Source of the DNA: Chloromonas sp. AAM2
Taxonomy: Eukaryota; Chlorophyta; Chlorophyceae; Chlamydomonadales; Chlamydomonadaceae
Reading direction: 5' to 3'
Assembly (NCBI GenBank): GCA_004335635.1
Contig: QAXH01006281.1
Span: 1-64,000, forward strand
DNA length: 64,000 bases
The position numbers and the translations under genes were made by a program. The notes beneath the pieces are model-generated. The model was not told the DNA's origin, did no database searches, and saw only the letters and a program-made list of their open reading frames with translations. Positions within the stretch are counted from its first letter, which is position 1, and each line of letters begins with the position of its first letter. Below, piece by piece: positions 37,720 through 49,862 of this stretch.

Positions 37720-40700
37720 ATGTCCGATTGGGCCACCGATGAGGAATTGGGCCCGAGCCCGCAGCCCCGCTCTCCGCGAACATTCACCAAATCCAAGAGC
37801 AGACTACACAGATCCACCGACAGAGCTGCAGACGTAAGTCTGTGTTGCTCTACTTTTGGACATGTCTACTCATGTCAGTGGACTAACCCTGTGCTCTGAG
37901 CTGCGCAGCGTTCCAAGGGGGGAGCAGCAGGAGCTTTGCTCAAGGCCAGCTCGCCCCCTTCTCTCCTGCACCTCTCCATACCTGCGCCTGACAGAAGTGA
38001 AGAGCCAGAGCAGCAGCTTGCAGTGCCATGGCAGCCTGGAAGTGCAGGCCGCCTGATGAGGGTCAAGCTCTTAGGTGTGTTCAGTTGCACGTGCATGGTG
38101 CAATTCTCTGGTCTTAGGCACAGCCATGCTAGGTAATAGAGTGCTTTTGAGTTGCAGAGTCAGCCGAACCCTGTTCGCCTCCTGCACGTCCTTGCAGGCC
38201 TTGCCATTGCCAGCCCCGATGCAACCTTGTCCTTCACTTTACACAGTTCCCCATTCTCACCACCCAGTCAACCCAGCCAGCCTGCACCCTCTACACACGG
38301 ATCTAACCAAACAGCCAATGCAGCCCCATCCCCAGCCCAACGGCCGCTGCTATCCACATGGAAGACAGCCAAGATGCGCCGTGCACGCGCCTGCCTGCGC
38401 ACAGTCTCTTCCACTTCCCATGCCAGCAGCTCCCAGCAGGGGCCAGGGATCAGTTCTACGTCAACAGATCAACCGCAGCGTTCTGCATGGGACACTCTTC
38501 TGTATGCTGCTTCCCTTGCCGGACAGGCATTGCGGGATCTGCCCAGCGAGTTAGGCCACGCACACCCGTGAGTGCGGTTGGACAGGTGTAGTTGCATCCA
38601 ATGGACATGTCAGCAGACCACACGAAAAACAACCAAGACTGACCCAAATTGAAACCATGGGGTTTACAGAAGCTGCCTCAGTTGTTATGCCCGAGTGAGG
38701 CAGCATGTGCAGGAGGGTGCGAATGCATGGACAAAGCTCAACGCATAGGTGTTATGAGAGGGCAACCATTATCAAATAAAGGGGGATCAGCAGCAGTTGT
38801 GCTGCTGAACTGCAGGATATGCCATGCGCTCACATGCATACCATCCATGCATCACTCACAGCAACCCATGTGTCCATGCTGTCCCCATGTGCAGGTGGCT
38901 CTTTGAGCGTACGGCCAACCACGTCAGCGATTCGCACGCACACCACTACCACGGAGCCGTCCTGCCGACAACCAGCAGTGCAAAGCTACGGACTGACCTA
39001 GGCATTGCCATGCCAGGATTGGGTATAGCCATGCCTGGAGCCGAGCAGGCAGCCACCAGCTGGTTGCTGCTGTGGGCGGAGCACGGGACGCCTGCACCGG
39101 TACCTCAGCTTGTCCCGGGGGCACGCAGGCAGCACCCAGCAGGCCGCACACAACCCGGACAGGCTGCTAAGCAGGGCCAGACACAGCAGCAGGGCCAAGC
39201 ATCGGGTTCTTCGGCACCCACACACAGCCAGGGACCGTGCAGAGGTCAGGCAACCGCAGCAACCAGGGCAAACGCAGCAGGGGATGCAGCCGCTGCAGCA
39301 GCACCCGGGCCTGCGAGTGCCCAGGGGCATGGTGGGACGGCAGGGGAGGGTAGTTGGGGATGTAAAGGCAGCACGGCGGATAGTGTCCGGAGTCTAAAGC
39401 CGGGGCAGCGTCATGGCGTGATCTCTGTGCCGCTGGGGGTTGAGCAGGAGACTTCGGTGGATAAGCAGCTGTGGCAGACGTTCAGGGAGATTGACAAAGG
39501 TGCGCAGCAGTGCCACGCAGGAAGGGTGTCTGGCCAAGATGGATTACTGTCAGTATCAGACCCCTGAGTGCGAGAACTGCACGCCTGTCAATCACGAAGC
39601 TGCCCAGCAGTGCATGCGCGCTGCAGGCTGACTGAAGTGTTGGTCGGTTCGATGGCTGCAGACAGCTGCTCGTCTGACCTGTCTGATAGCTGGCACCACG
39701 GGATTGTTAGCAGCCTAGACACACCGCTTACCCGCCTGTCTTGCTGGTGCTCTCATGATGGCTGACTTTGTCCGGAGACAGGCATACCAGCGTAGCAGGC
39801 AGGCCAGAGGCCTCTTTCATTTCTCAGGCAACCGGGCGACAGTTCTCAGCACGATGCCAATTCTGCACAGCTGCCTGGCGCTCCACGGTCCAGTGCTTGC
39901 AGACCATAACCGGTGACTATCCACTGTCTGCAGACCATAACCGGTGACTATCCACTGTCTGCAGACCATAACCGGTGACTGTCCACTGTCTGCAGACCAT
40001 AACCGGTGACTGTCCACTGTCTGCAGACCATAACCGGTGACTGTCCACTGTCTGCAGACCATAACCGGTGNNNNNNNNNNNNNNNNNNNNNNNNNNNNNN
40101 NNNNNNNNNNNNNNNNNNNNNNNNNNNNNNNNNNNNNNNNNNNNNNNNNNNNNNNNNNNNNNNNNNNNNNNNNNNNNNNNNNNNNNNNNNNNNNNNNNNN
40201 NNNNNNNNNNNNNNNNNNNNNNNNNNNNNNNNNNNNNNNNNNNNNNNNNNNNNNNNNNNNNNNNNNNNNNNNNNNNNNNNNNNNNNNNNNNNNNNNNNNN
40301 NNNNNNNNNNNNNNNNNNNNNNNNNNNNNNNNNNNNNNNNNNNNNNNNNNNNNNNNNNCTGCAGACCATAACCGGTGACTATCCACTGTCTGCAGACCAT
40401 AACCGGTGACTATCCACTGTCTGCAGACCATAACCGGTGACTGTCCACTGTCTGCAGACCATAACCGGTGATTGTCCACTGTCTGCAGACCATAACCGGT
40501 GACTGTCCACTGTCTGCAGACCATAACCGGTGACTATCCACTGTCTGCAGACCATAACCGGTGACTATCCACTGTCTGCAGACCACAACGGTGTGCTTGA
40601 CATGACTGAGTTGACCCAGGCGCTGGGCACGCTGGGCCTGCCCTGCTCCTATGAGTACCTCGAGGACATGATGCGGCAGTACGACAGGAACAATGACGGG

Positions 40701-43700
40701 GCGATCAGCTTCAGTGAGGTGAGGACATGATGCGGCAGTACGACAGGAACAATGACGGGGCGACCAGCTTCAGTGAAGTGGGCAAACCACTGCATGGAAG
40801 GCAACTTGAGTCTCTTGCGGGTATGGTGACGTGGTACATGAATGGTTGATCTTATGTTTGACTCAAATGTCGGATGTGTAAAGACAACATTTGTCTTGGG
40901 TATGGTTGGCCATGCTGGCACCGCAACCTGAGGCGGCAAGCCAGGCAAGGCAAGCAAGGGAATGCATCATTCGCTGTACAATTGTGGTGTGACAGTGCCT
41001 GCTTGGCGTTTATGCTTCTTGTGACCAGGCGTGTTGCAAGAGCCCTGCTCGTCTGCCTGAGTTGCCTTGCCTTCTTTCCTGCCACCTGCTTGCAGTTCAA
41101 ATGGTACATTAAGCGGCGAACAACGGACCTAGAGCGCGCATTCAAGTGGGTACGACATGCCAGCTCAGCAGCAGGCCACTGCATACACAGCGCTGCCAAG
41201 CTCAGGTCTGATTTGTGCACAAGGACGTGCTTGTACAGTTCCTTTCTCCCCCCTCTCCCACCCTCTCATCGCTGAGCAGTCCTCCGAGACTGACAAGGGT
41301 TTGTTCAGGTTTGGTCGTCCCCTCACACAAGGATGCACCTGTATTGGCTGCTGAGGCATGGCAGTGACGTGTGACGTGTTGCAGGCAGTTTGACCTGGAT
41401 GGAGATGGTCAGATATCTGCTGCTGAGCTGGAGCAGGCGCTCAAGGCCGCCAAGCTGCCCTACGTGGCAAGCGTATCAGAGGTGGGGTCGACAGTGCATG
41501 AAATGCGCCAGTGCGTGTGGCATGTCAGACTGAAAGCCGCTGTGTACCTGTTCTGCACTCGGTTTACGTGCGAGAGGCAGTGGTGGAAAAAGATGACCAG
41601 TATACAAATATGAAACAGACAGACCACATGCAACGTGCCAGTGTTGATGGTAATCCTTTGCTCGCCACATGGCTATTGTCACGTGTGAAACCCTGTACTG
41701 GTGTTGCATGTAGCAGGTCAGCCGCATGATGGGCATGCTCGCTGGGGATGCGAGCAAGGGAGTCAGTTATGACGATTTCAGGCGGTTTGCGTCCCTCCTG
41801 CCGCAAATCCAGGTGCGGCAATCATGTCGGCAACTGTGTTCTGTAACCATGTATACCTACATGACATACGAATAAAAAAACGGTTGCAGAAGCAGTAGTC
41901 ATGACAATCATGTCAGCAATCATGTCGTGTCACGTAACAGCACTGCGTATACAGATCATGAAGTCATGCAAACAGGCTGCATAGTTTGCGCAATGGTCAT
42001 TACAAGCTGAAAGCACAGTATAATGCTGATTACTTTATCATGCACAGTAGTGCTACTTGGTCCTTGCCCTGTGACTGTGGGACATGCTCCAAGCAGACCC
42101 CTGTCGCCCGCCCGTGCTGTTGCAGACGCGCTCTGGGTCCCATGTGCTGTACGCATGGGCCAACAGCTCCCTCTGGCGCCAGATCTCCCGCCGGCCGGCC
42201 TCAAGGGAAGCCAACAACGCACTTTCTGGATACACCGACCCATTGCTGCTGGCAGCAGGTGGGAACTCAACTACTAGGCAGCTGGCTTGCTGTTGGCATG
42301 CCTTAACACGATTCGTTTTCTTCCTACTACTTGTTCTGAGCTTCCAGTGCTCGGGTCAGGAATGTGTGCGCTCAATTCAGGCCTTTGAACAGTTTGCACT
42401 TTCCAGCAGTGCACGGGTTAGAATTGTATGCGGGCGCACTACTTTTAAAGGGAGAACCACTAACTTTTGCTCATTGCACTGCTCCTGGTTCCACCAACAC
42501 ATATCGTGCTGTTGGCCGCAGGCGGTCACCAGGCTGCCATTGCCGCCGCCGCCACCCAGATCAGCTCGCCCAACGAGGCGCTGCTGCGGCTGCTGGTGGG
42601 CGGCGTGGCGGGCGTGGTGTCGAGGACACTCATCGCACCGCTGGAGCGACTCAGGTCAGGCAAGACACATTAAGATAGCTACCACAACGATTTTGCACAC
42701 ACTGCAATAGGAGCCAAACATCAGAGTTTGAAATGAGAACGTTCTGAAGCATCTTCACCCTCTTCACTCTTCCTGGCCTGGTAGGATGTCCTTTGGCACT
42801 GTGCTGCCTTTATTACGGGACTTTGTTGGGGACTGCTTATAAGCAATGGCCATTTTACACTGCTCATTGCTTAACATAGGACATTGATGATGTTGGCCAA
42901 GGTTCCACGCGGCCTGGGCGAGAGCTTTGGGCTGATGTGGGCGGACGGGGGCTTCCCGGGGCTGTTCAGGGGCCATCTATCAACCATCATCAAGGTGTTC
43001 CCGACCAGCGCCATCCAGTTTGGCGTTGTGGATGCGACCAAGAAGGCGTTCCAGGTGCACATGCGCCGGTGGCTCCTGGGTTGGGGTGGTCGTGCACTGT
43101 CTGCACTGATATGGTTGGTTGGAATCCTGCAAAGGTTGGGGGTTTTCCAGGTTGCACCTGCATCTGAGGGCAAAATACCATGATGTATTTCTGGCTCAGC
43201 TGCATTCCACCTGACTGTTTTCTTGCCTTGGTTGCATGCCTGATGCAGGCTGCCGCTCCCGGGCAGCCGCTCACCGAGCTGCACTGCTTTGTGGCAGGTG
43301 CGCACGGCCGGCGGTCTGAATGTACGTGAGCACACGGCGTACACGGCACACACATGTCCAGGCCAACTGACCTCTTGATAGCACCCCCTACACGCCATTG
43401 ATAAAAGGTTGCAGTGGTAGCTGAAAGATGACACAGGAGATGATCAAGGCTGCAAAAGTGGTGCCACACAGGTTCTTGCTGTGTTGTACACGTCTTAGGA
43501 CGTGATGATTGTTAAGCTTGGCCTGTTGAACCGTCTGCATGTGGACGCCATGTGTGCCTCGCCACTGATGCACGAGTCCAGGTGTGTCTGCTGTCTGCAG
43601 GATGTCTGGCTGGGGGCGTCGCGTGCATTGTGTCCCACCCCCTGGACACCATCCGCACACAGGTGGGAAAAGGCACACACAATGCGTGTGCACGTTGTCA

Positions 43701-46024
43701 TGTGGCACCCGCACTGATCCACGGGCTGGGGTGTGGGGCTTTGGTGCAACCTGGCACGTAATGATCAGGTTTCCAACCAGCCAAGGCCCTTCCGTTTGTT
43801 TGGCACTACTGTGGCAGAATGCAACAAAACGTTCCGTGCATCGCATCGCCGCCCATTACTCTGTTCAGCGTCCGACGCACATTGCTTGTGTGTGCCTTGC
43901 TTGCGCTGCAGATGTCGGCTGTGGCGGCGGGGTCCACGCAGCGCAACATGCTGCAAGTCGCCCGCGCCCTGGGACCGGCAGGGCTGTACAGGGTGAGATG
44001 TCACGTGAACAGGGCTGTACAGGGTGAGATGTCACGTGAACAGTGTCCACAGCTTGGAGAGGCAGGGTTGTGGGGTCCATGCTCAGCATTGGTGTCTATC
44101 TGGACAGCGTGGTCACCTAGGCGGGACAAAATGGAAAGTTTGGAACAGTGTGAGGCAAGAACTGCGGCACAGTAAGAGGGCATGAATTGGGTGGCTCGCA
44201 GAACTCATCAGGACCTGCCATAAGGCCCGTGCAAAGGACAAGCTGCAGGCCTGCTGTCTGCTCGGGCATGCTCAGCTGAAGTACGATGCCTGTCGTAATG
44301 TCTCACGTGTTGTCTGCGTGCAGGGGTTTGGCCTGTCCTGCCTCCAGGAAGTGATCGGCAATGGGCTGGGCTTCTGGACCGTGGACAAGGCATGCCAGAC
44401 GTTCCAAAATCTGAATGAAGGCAGAGCACCCAATGCGCGGGTGAGCGGTCGGACTGCACCTGAGTTCTTGACTGGTGTGCGTTAGCTGCAGACGCTTGGC
44501 AGTGGGCTCGAATCCATGGTCTTCTCCCAGCACTTATCATCTCATTTGCATGCTGCAGTGTGCTATGATAGCGTCACAGAGTGGCTCGATGTCAGATGCT
44601 GTGTTGCCCAAAACCGTTGGCGCTTTGTTGTTGCAGGAGCGTGGCATGATGGCAGCTGTGTGCGCCATGTTCGTAATGACATGCGTCATGCCGCTGGACG
44701 TGGTTGTGCGGCGGTTACAGGTGAGAGCGTGGGCAAGGGGAGGGGCGAGCTAGGCATAACTATGGCACAGTGAATGCATAGACGACTCTGGCCAACACCC
44801 ACACTCAGACATCGTTGTGCAATCCCCAGCTGTCTAATTCCAAGGTTCTTGGAAAATTCAGGCAAACACACTGTGTCTGGGAACGAATATTGCATGCGCA
44901 ACGATCCCACCTGAGCCTGGCTTTGCCTCAACAAATATGCACTGTCGTGCATGGGGCGATTACTGGATGATGTGGGCGATTGTGGATTCATGCCCTTGGC
45001 TGTTGTGCACGTGTGCTCACATGCAGGCCCAGGGCAGCCCCGGCCATCCTCTGCTGTACCACAACGCCATGCACGCATTCGCCCGCATCGCGCAAACAGA
45101 AGGCACAGGAGCGTTCTACCGAGGTGAGGCGCAGGGTTCATTTGCCTTACAGTATGTCCATCAGTCTGCATAACGCGTAAAGTTTGTGCTAGTAAACCTT
45201 AGCAGATGAGTGGTAGCCAGCCATGCAGATAGGACGACCACATGCGCCCCATAGTCAGATGCATGGGTTTGGTTGACCTAGCGGTTTTGTTTGCACGTGC
45301 CTGCACCTTGCAACCATACGATGACTGCAACAGATGGCTCAGTGTACGTCCACCAGGCTGGGAGCGTGGCTTGGTACAAGCAAACTCAGCACCTGAGTCG
45401 CCGGCCACGCAGACAGATTTATGTATTGCTCATCAGCGTTCCTACATGCGTGGCGACATGGTCACATGTTCCCATAGGCTGATGCTTACACAGTGTACAC
45501 CCAACATGGCTACACATCATGCACTGACACTGACATGCAGGTCTCCTGACCACCTACATGAAGACTGCACCCAGCATGGGAGCCGTGTACTACTTCTATG
45601 TAAGTTTAATACCTGACTGGACAAGTTGAAAGCTGCGCACTACTTGCATGACAAAGTGAGGTGGTGTCTGACTTGGCAAGGAAGGTAAGAATGTGAAGCG
45701 TTCTTGTTTTCATCTGGCACGTGTCGAGCAGTTACGGCACATGCGTCATGTGCATCGAAGGTCATCATTGGTCTGTGTGTGATGCGATCCTGTGTTGCAG
45801 GATACGTTTGGCAAGCTCAGCGGAGTGGGCGGTCTGAACAGGTAAGCACATGGGCCTGAGTGTGGCGTGAGCCATGTTGGTTTGGACTGTCATCGAGTGA
45901 AGAATGTTCTTGTCAGGTCTTCAATGCATAGTTGAATGACACTCATCCTGTGATACTTTGCATGATTCAAACTGATAGCAGGTGTGCGGTTGCTTTGGAT
46001 TGCAGGTACCGGACACCACTTTAG
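37720..46024 (+). CDS. EF-hand calcium-regulated mitochondrial carrier (SCaMC/APC type)
   Basis: Probable Ca2+-activated ATP-Mg/phosphate exchanger of the mitochondrial inner membrane. Twenty exons close in phase to about 903 residues: 37720-37833, 37909-38061, 38158-38567, 38895-39499, 40582-40718, 41096-41145, 41385-41481, 41717-41812, 42126-42258, 42522-42654, 42880-43054, 43249-43297, 43601-43662, 43912-43992, 44324-44440, 44637-44720, 45027-45123, 45541-45599, 45801-45841, 46006-46024. EF-hands: DKDHNGVLDMTE, DRNNDGAISFSE, DLDGDGQISAAE, and a degenerate fourth at DASKGVSYDD. Carrier repeats: APLERLR, HPLDTIR and MPLDVVVRRLQ; the third signature has Val where Arg/Lys is usual. SCaMC proteins are near 475 residues; here about 410 polar, Gln/Ala/Pro-rich residues precede the EF-hands. 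The 5' exons are supported by phase only, and the exon 2 donor is the weakest call. Four exon-boundary anomalies are listed separately. Confidence 0.92.
39897..40581. repeat. 31-bp minisatellite made of 3' splice-site copies
   Basis: Units of 31 bp beginning ctgcagaccataaccggtg repeat with almost no variation (ctat/ctgt/attgt at one position) from 39897 to the exon at 40582. At least six units lie left of a 288-N gap and seven right of it, and the phase is kept up to ctgcag 40576-40581, the true acceptor. The exon begins ACCACAACGGTG, almost the same as the ACCATAACCGGTG that follows ctgcag in every unit. The unit is thus the intron end plus about the first 12 exon bases. Confidence 0.95.
40071..40358. 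other. Assembly gap (288 N) inside the minisatellite
   Basis: Sequence on both sides belongs to the 31-bp array, so the gap almost certainly contains more units. Its length is not a whole number of units relative to the flanks, suggesting an estimated size. Confidence 0.95.
40662..40779. repeat. 59-bp tandem duplication of an EF-hand exon end and its donor
   Basis: The sequence starting gaggacatgatgcggcagta at 40662 recurs at 40721. The first copy ends in the donor GAG|gtgagg (40718/40719). The second lies wholly in the intron, differs by a few bases (gcgacc for gcgatc) and ends in GAA|gtgggc. Confidence 0.95.
43981..44042. repeat. 31-bp tandem duplication of a carrier exon donor
   Basis: gggctgtacagggtgagatg at 43981 recurs exactly at 44012, continuing tcacgtgaacag. 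The exon 43912-43992 ends TACAGG|gtgagatg, so the second copy is an identical donor 31 bp downstream. Confidence 0.95.
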
Positions 46025-46545
46025 CTGCGGCCTGATTGCAGCCATGCACCGGATATAGAGGATGAACCTTGGTTAGGGGCAATTGATGGCTGCCAGCACC
46101 AGTAGCATCGCCCGCACTGTCCACATGAACACACTGCGGCTGGGCATGCACTGAACGGAGGCCACACGACAATGTCTGTACGTTCAGAGGAGCAAGCAGG
46201 TTGTTCGCATGCGGACGACACCATCTGTCACCTTTCAACCGTGCACACGTGGGCTCTCAACTGGCACAGACATGTGTGGCAATTCATGCGCAGTTCCTGC
46301 TCAAGGCCTGCAGGCAACATTGGAAACCTATCTATCACGGTCAGTGGCGTGCTTCATGGCTGCATCGCTGTGCGCATGTGTGCTGCATGTGCAGCGGTCA
46401 TAGCGCATGTCCCTGGGCAAGCCCTGTTGGCTGGCAAGCCTCGACCTTCCATCATCTCGCAGTCCAGTGCACATGCTACGCCGTCCGCCGTGCTTGAACA
46501 AGGCATCACTGAGACTTGAATCTAGTCATGTCGTTTCAGCTGAGA

Positions 46546-46574
46546 GTTGGTTGGTTGGTTGGTTGGTTGGTTGG
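46546..46574. repeat. (GGTT)n microsatellite
   Basis: About seven tandem ttgg tetranucleotides. Confidence 0.95.
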
Positions 46575-46637
46575 CTGGCATGACAGACATGTGTAGTGCC
46601 TTCTAGACATCAGCAGATACATTAGCGGCTGAGGGAC

Positions 46638-47030
46638 ATGAGCACCTCTGTACTCCCAATCTCACAAGCACCCTTGGAAGGCCCACCCATAGCCTCATGC
46701 AGTGCCCAGAGTCTGGTCCAGTGCTATGCCAGATACGCCCAGAACCTATTTGCTCACATGATAGACCGGACAACCCTTGCCAAGGACTAGAAGGCAGAGA
46801 CCAATGCCATTCTTAGTATCATTGTCTGTTTTCACAGCACCCAGGAGGATACTGCTGATTCTGGGCCGAGTTTGCCTACTGTGCCCGGCAACCTGCCAGT
46901 CCTGTTGTACACCGACTTTTGCACCATCCATGCAAGCAAACGTTACCTGAGGCAGTTACTTTGCTTGTTTCACACGAGGCAGTGCAAAGGTATAGAACAG
47001 GTGATGGCAGCTGATGTGCATGCATGTTGA
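46638..47030 (+). pseudogene. Open frame broken by one TAG, possible transposon relic
   Basis: From ATG 46638 a frame reads MSTSVLPISQAPLEGPPIA, then CYARYAQNLFAHMIDRTTLA, meets TAG at 46788-46790, and continues in the same frame for about 80 codons (TNAILSIIVCFHSTQED, then LPVLLYTDFCTIHASKRYL). About 130 codons with a single stop is more than expected by chance at this composition. No domain recognised; it could be a decayed element or two exons whose splice sites I cannot see. Confidence 0.3.
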
Positions 47031-48239
47031 TACACAGAACGTTGTTGTTGGTAGTGGGCTAGTGCCTGCAGGTTGTGATAGGTTTTCCTGCAATTGTTTT
47101 GCTTCTGGCTGCGAGTCCAGTATCAAAACATCAAACTTGTGCCCACTCTCTTTACTGGCCAACTTGGGTACAGCCTTGATAACGTGATGCAGCCAATCAC
47201 TTGAGTTGAGGAATGTGCAGATGAGGGTGAATGTGTTGAGGAAGGTCAACTGTCATGCATGCGCACCTGGAATTGAATTGAGTTGGTGTGTTTGCCGTGA
47301 CCGTGACCCATGTATGCTTCTGTGTGCATCCAAGGAGTTCAAAGTATGCTCATGACATTCATCAGTCGCTGGTAGCATAGCGCAGGTGTTGTTGCTGGGG
47401 ATATTGACGAACTGATCAGACGAGCACCACACAAAGTCACCCACTTTTAAGTTATTCAGTTGCATTTTCCTCGGAGTGAGCAGGCCACTGTTGTCGTGGC
47501 CGGGAGTTGTAGCCTAGACCAACTGTGCCTGCTTCACTGCATTGCCACATGCAGTATCTGTTTTCTAAGTATGTCTGGTAAATGCGGTCTTTGCCGCAGC
47601 GCGCCTGCCGCAGGATGCTGGTGCACCCTGCATCATATGTACGCTTCACTGTTACGACGTGGCTGCCAGTATGTGTAATGTATATATATTAAATATCTAA
47701 TGTACACATGTCTATGATGCATGTAACATTGAGGGTTCAGTTCAGTCCAAGGCGGGAGGTAACCCTTGCTGACGAGCAAAGTTGCAGGACGTCTGTGTGA
47801 GGCGCTGGCAGACGTGCATACCACACGCATCGCTTTCTCTATTTGGAAGGTCTCGTATGAGGAAACTGTGCAAACATGCCAAGTACTAGGGCAGCTGCAG
47901 CTGTCGACCCACTCCGTCAAGACTGCAAGGCACAAGGCTGCATTTCAACACATACTGCAGATGAGAAGCACAAAATTCACACCAATCAAGTAAATCATGT
48001 TACGCGGCACAGGTTTCCACTCAGGCAACATTTCGAGAAGAAATGAATTACTGCTCCGCAAGACCACAACTTGACATCAAGATCCAGCAGAGGCAGTGGG
48101 TGTTGCCAGCCCTGGACCACCATCCTGGGTTGCAGCATTGTGGGCGCAGTGGCGGAAGGGACCAATGTGGGAGGAAGGACCAATGTATGGCAAGATGGAT
48201 GGCAGTAGGGGCAGGGTGGTGGCAAGCGCAACATGCAAG

Positions 48240-48340
48240 GCGTGACGCAGTCATTGCACAGTTTGGTGTGTATGGCCAACACAAGGAGCACATGCAGCGT
48301 CCTTTCCTGGCTTGTCATACTCTGTAAGAAGTTGTCAAGG
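48240..48340 (-). repeat. Dispersed repeat with coding-like frame, copy 2 (inverted)
   Basis: Reverse complement of the copy at 11232-11335, including the shared CTTGACAACTTCTTACAGAG. The frame NLDNFLQSMTSQERTLHVLL is kept. Confidence 0.65.
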
Positions 48341-48807
48341 TTCACCAAGTACTTGGAATGTCTGGTGTGACCAGTGCTCGTTCAAAACTATTCAGTTGAG
48401 GGTCAGTATACTCTTCTGTTTTTCAGTCTACTGTTGTGCTTTTGCACTTGCTGTGGACACTGCATGGACGTTGACACAGTATTGACACAGTTTTCTTCGT
48501 CTCACTGTTGTCCCAGTACTTGCAGTACACCATTGTCTACCAACACGTCTTGTTTGAACACTGCATGTTGTAACATGTTGAGTCATGAGTCATGGAATCC
48601 TTCATTGTGTGCTTGTGAAGGGCAATGCTCCAGATCTATCCTAGACAAATATCCCTGTCACCATCACCACCATTGAGTGCCAGATGACACTGGCTCATCA
48701 CCACCATTAGCTCAGCCCAGGCCAAATCAACTCGTTTACACGCACACACAGACACATCAGACACAAAAGAAGAGCACTACCACTGGTTTCAGTGCAGGAC
48801 GCAAGAA

Positions 48808-48840
48808 ATGTCCCAGAACTGGCAAACATCTTTTTTTTTA
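48808..48840 (-). repeat. Dispersed short repeat family, copy
   Basis: TGTCCCAGAACTGGCAAACA then TC and a T9 run; preceded by CGCAAGAAA, which it shares with the copy at 52601. Confidence 0.8.
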
Positions 48841-49607
48841 AGCAATGGAAACTGAATCAAAGGATCCAGAAGGAGCATCGGATCGCATGTAACTGTTTAT
48901 TTAAACCCATACACAACCCAACACCTCATGAGTGGATCAACACTTGACCTGCAGACTGCAACTCGACACTGGTTCAAAACACAAAGCAGCAAGAATGAGC
49001 TCGTGGGAGCAAATGACGGCCATGCCAAACACAGCAGGTGTGCGTGGGTTCTCAATACAAGTCTCCATAACCAGCCAGAGTCGCTGACTCATCATAGTCA
49101 TGTTGGATCATGGTCTAGATAGAAGAGCACTGTTGTACGTCTAAAACCGTGCAGTGCAAACTCTGTTGCTGTGATGCCCAAGCATGTAATGTCGGTTATC
49201 ACAGGTCTGCGTCACACCAAGGCATGTAGCACGCAATCCAGGTCTCAGCGGTCCAGGTCAGTGGCCCCACAACAAGGCACGTGCTACATAGTCCATGTCT
49301 GCCGGCACTTGTCGCCACTGCTCCGTGCCTGAGCATGACACCGAATGGAGAGCACAGCTAATAAACGTCAGACTTGCCCAAGTGCTGCTTGAGTTTGTCA
49401 GGTGGTGTCGATTGCGGTCATCATATGTCTGCCTCGTACCAAGGCAGCCATGCCCGAGCAGGAAACCTTCAACAGCTGGCTTGAGCAGGTGAAGCCGACA
49501 GCAGAGCTCAAGAGCGTCAGACTTGACCACCTCGTGCCTAAGCCCGACCCTCAGGGACAGGCTTTCCTCCGGCTGACGCACACTGTCGGCTGTACCTGGC
49601 ATAGGAC

Positions 49608-49862
49608 AAGGTTGATATTCTTAGAGTTAGTGACTCAGCTGGTCAGATGCCTGATACCATTGACATGCATCATCTGCGTGAAGGTTAGGGTTACCTATTG
49701 ATCGCCAACTGGCATGCACTGCTGCCTGTGCATGTGCATGCAAATTGTAGTTGGCTGACAAAAGACCAGGTTGAAATTCTCAGTGACTCCGGCTAACCAG
49801 ATGCGCGTTGCTGTCTTCATGCAATTATGTGCGGGGTTAGGGTTGCCTGTTGGCCGCAAACT
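49608..49862. repeat. Diverged tandem duplication, unit about 150 bp
   Basis: ACAAGGTTGATATTCTTAG ... GGTTAGGGTTACCTATTG ... CGCCAACTGG (49608-49710) is paralleled by ACCAGGTTGAAATTCTCAG ... GGTTAGGGTTGCCTGTTGG ... CGCAAACTGG (49762-49862). The copies differ by substitutions and small indels, so the duplication is old. Confidence 0.7.

Noticed and set aside
39897..40581. Regular 31-bp repeats resembling a CRISPR array
   Set aside because: Units are directly adjacent with no unique spacers, and the context is a eukaryotic intron.
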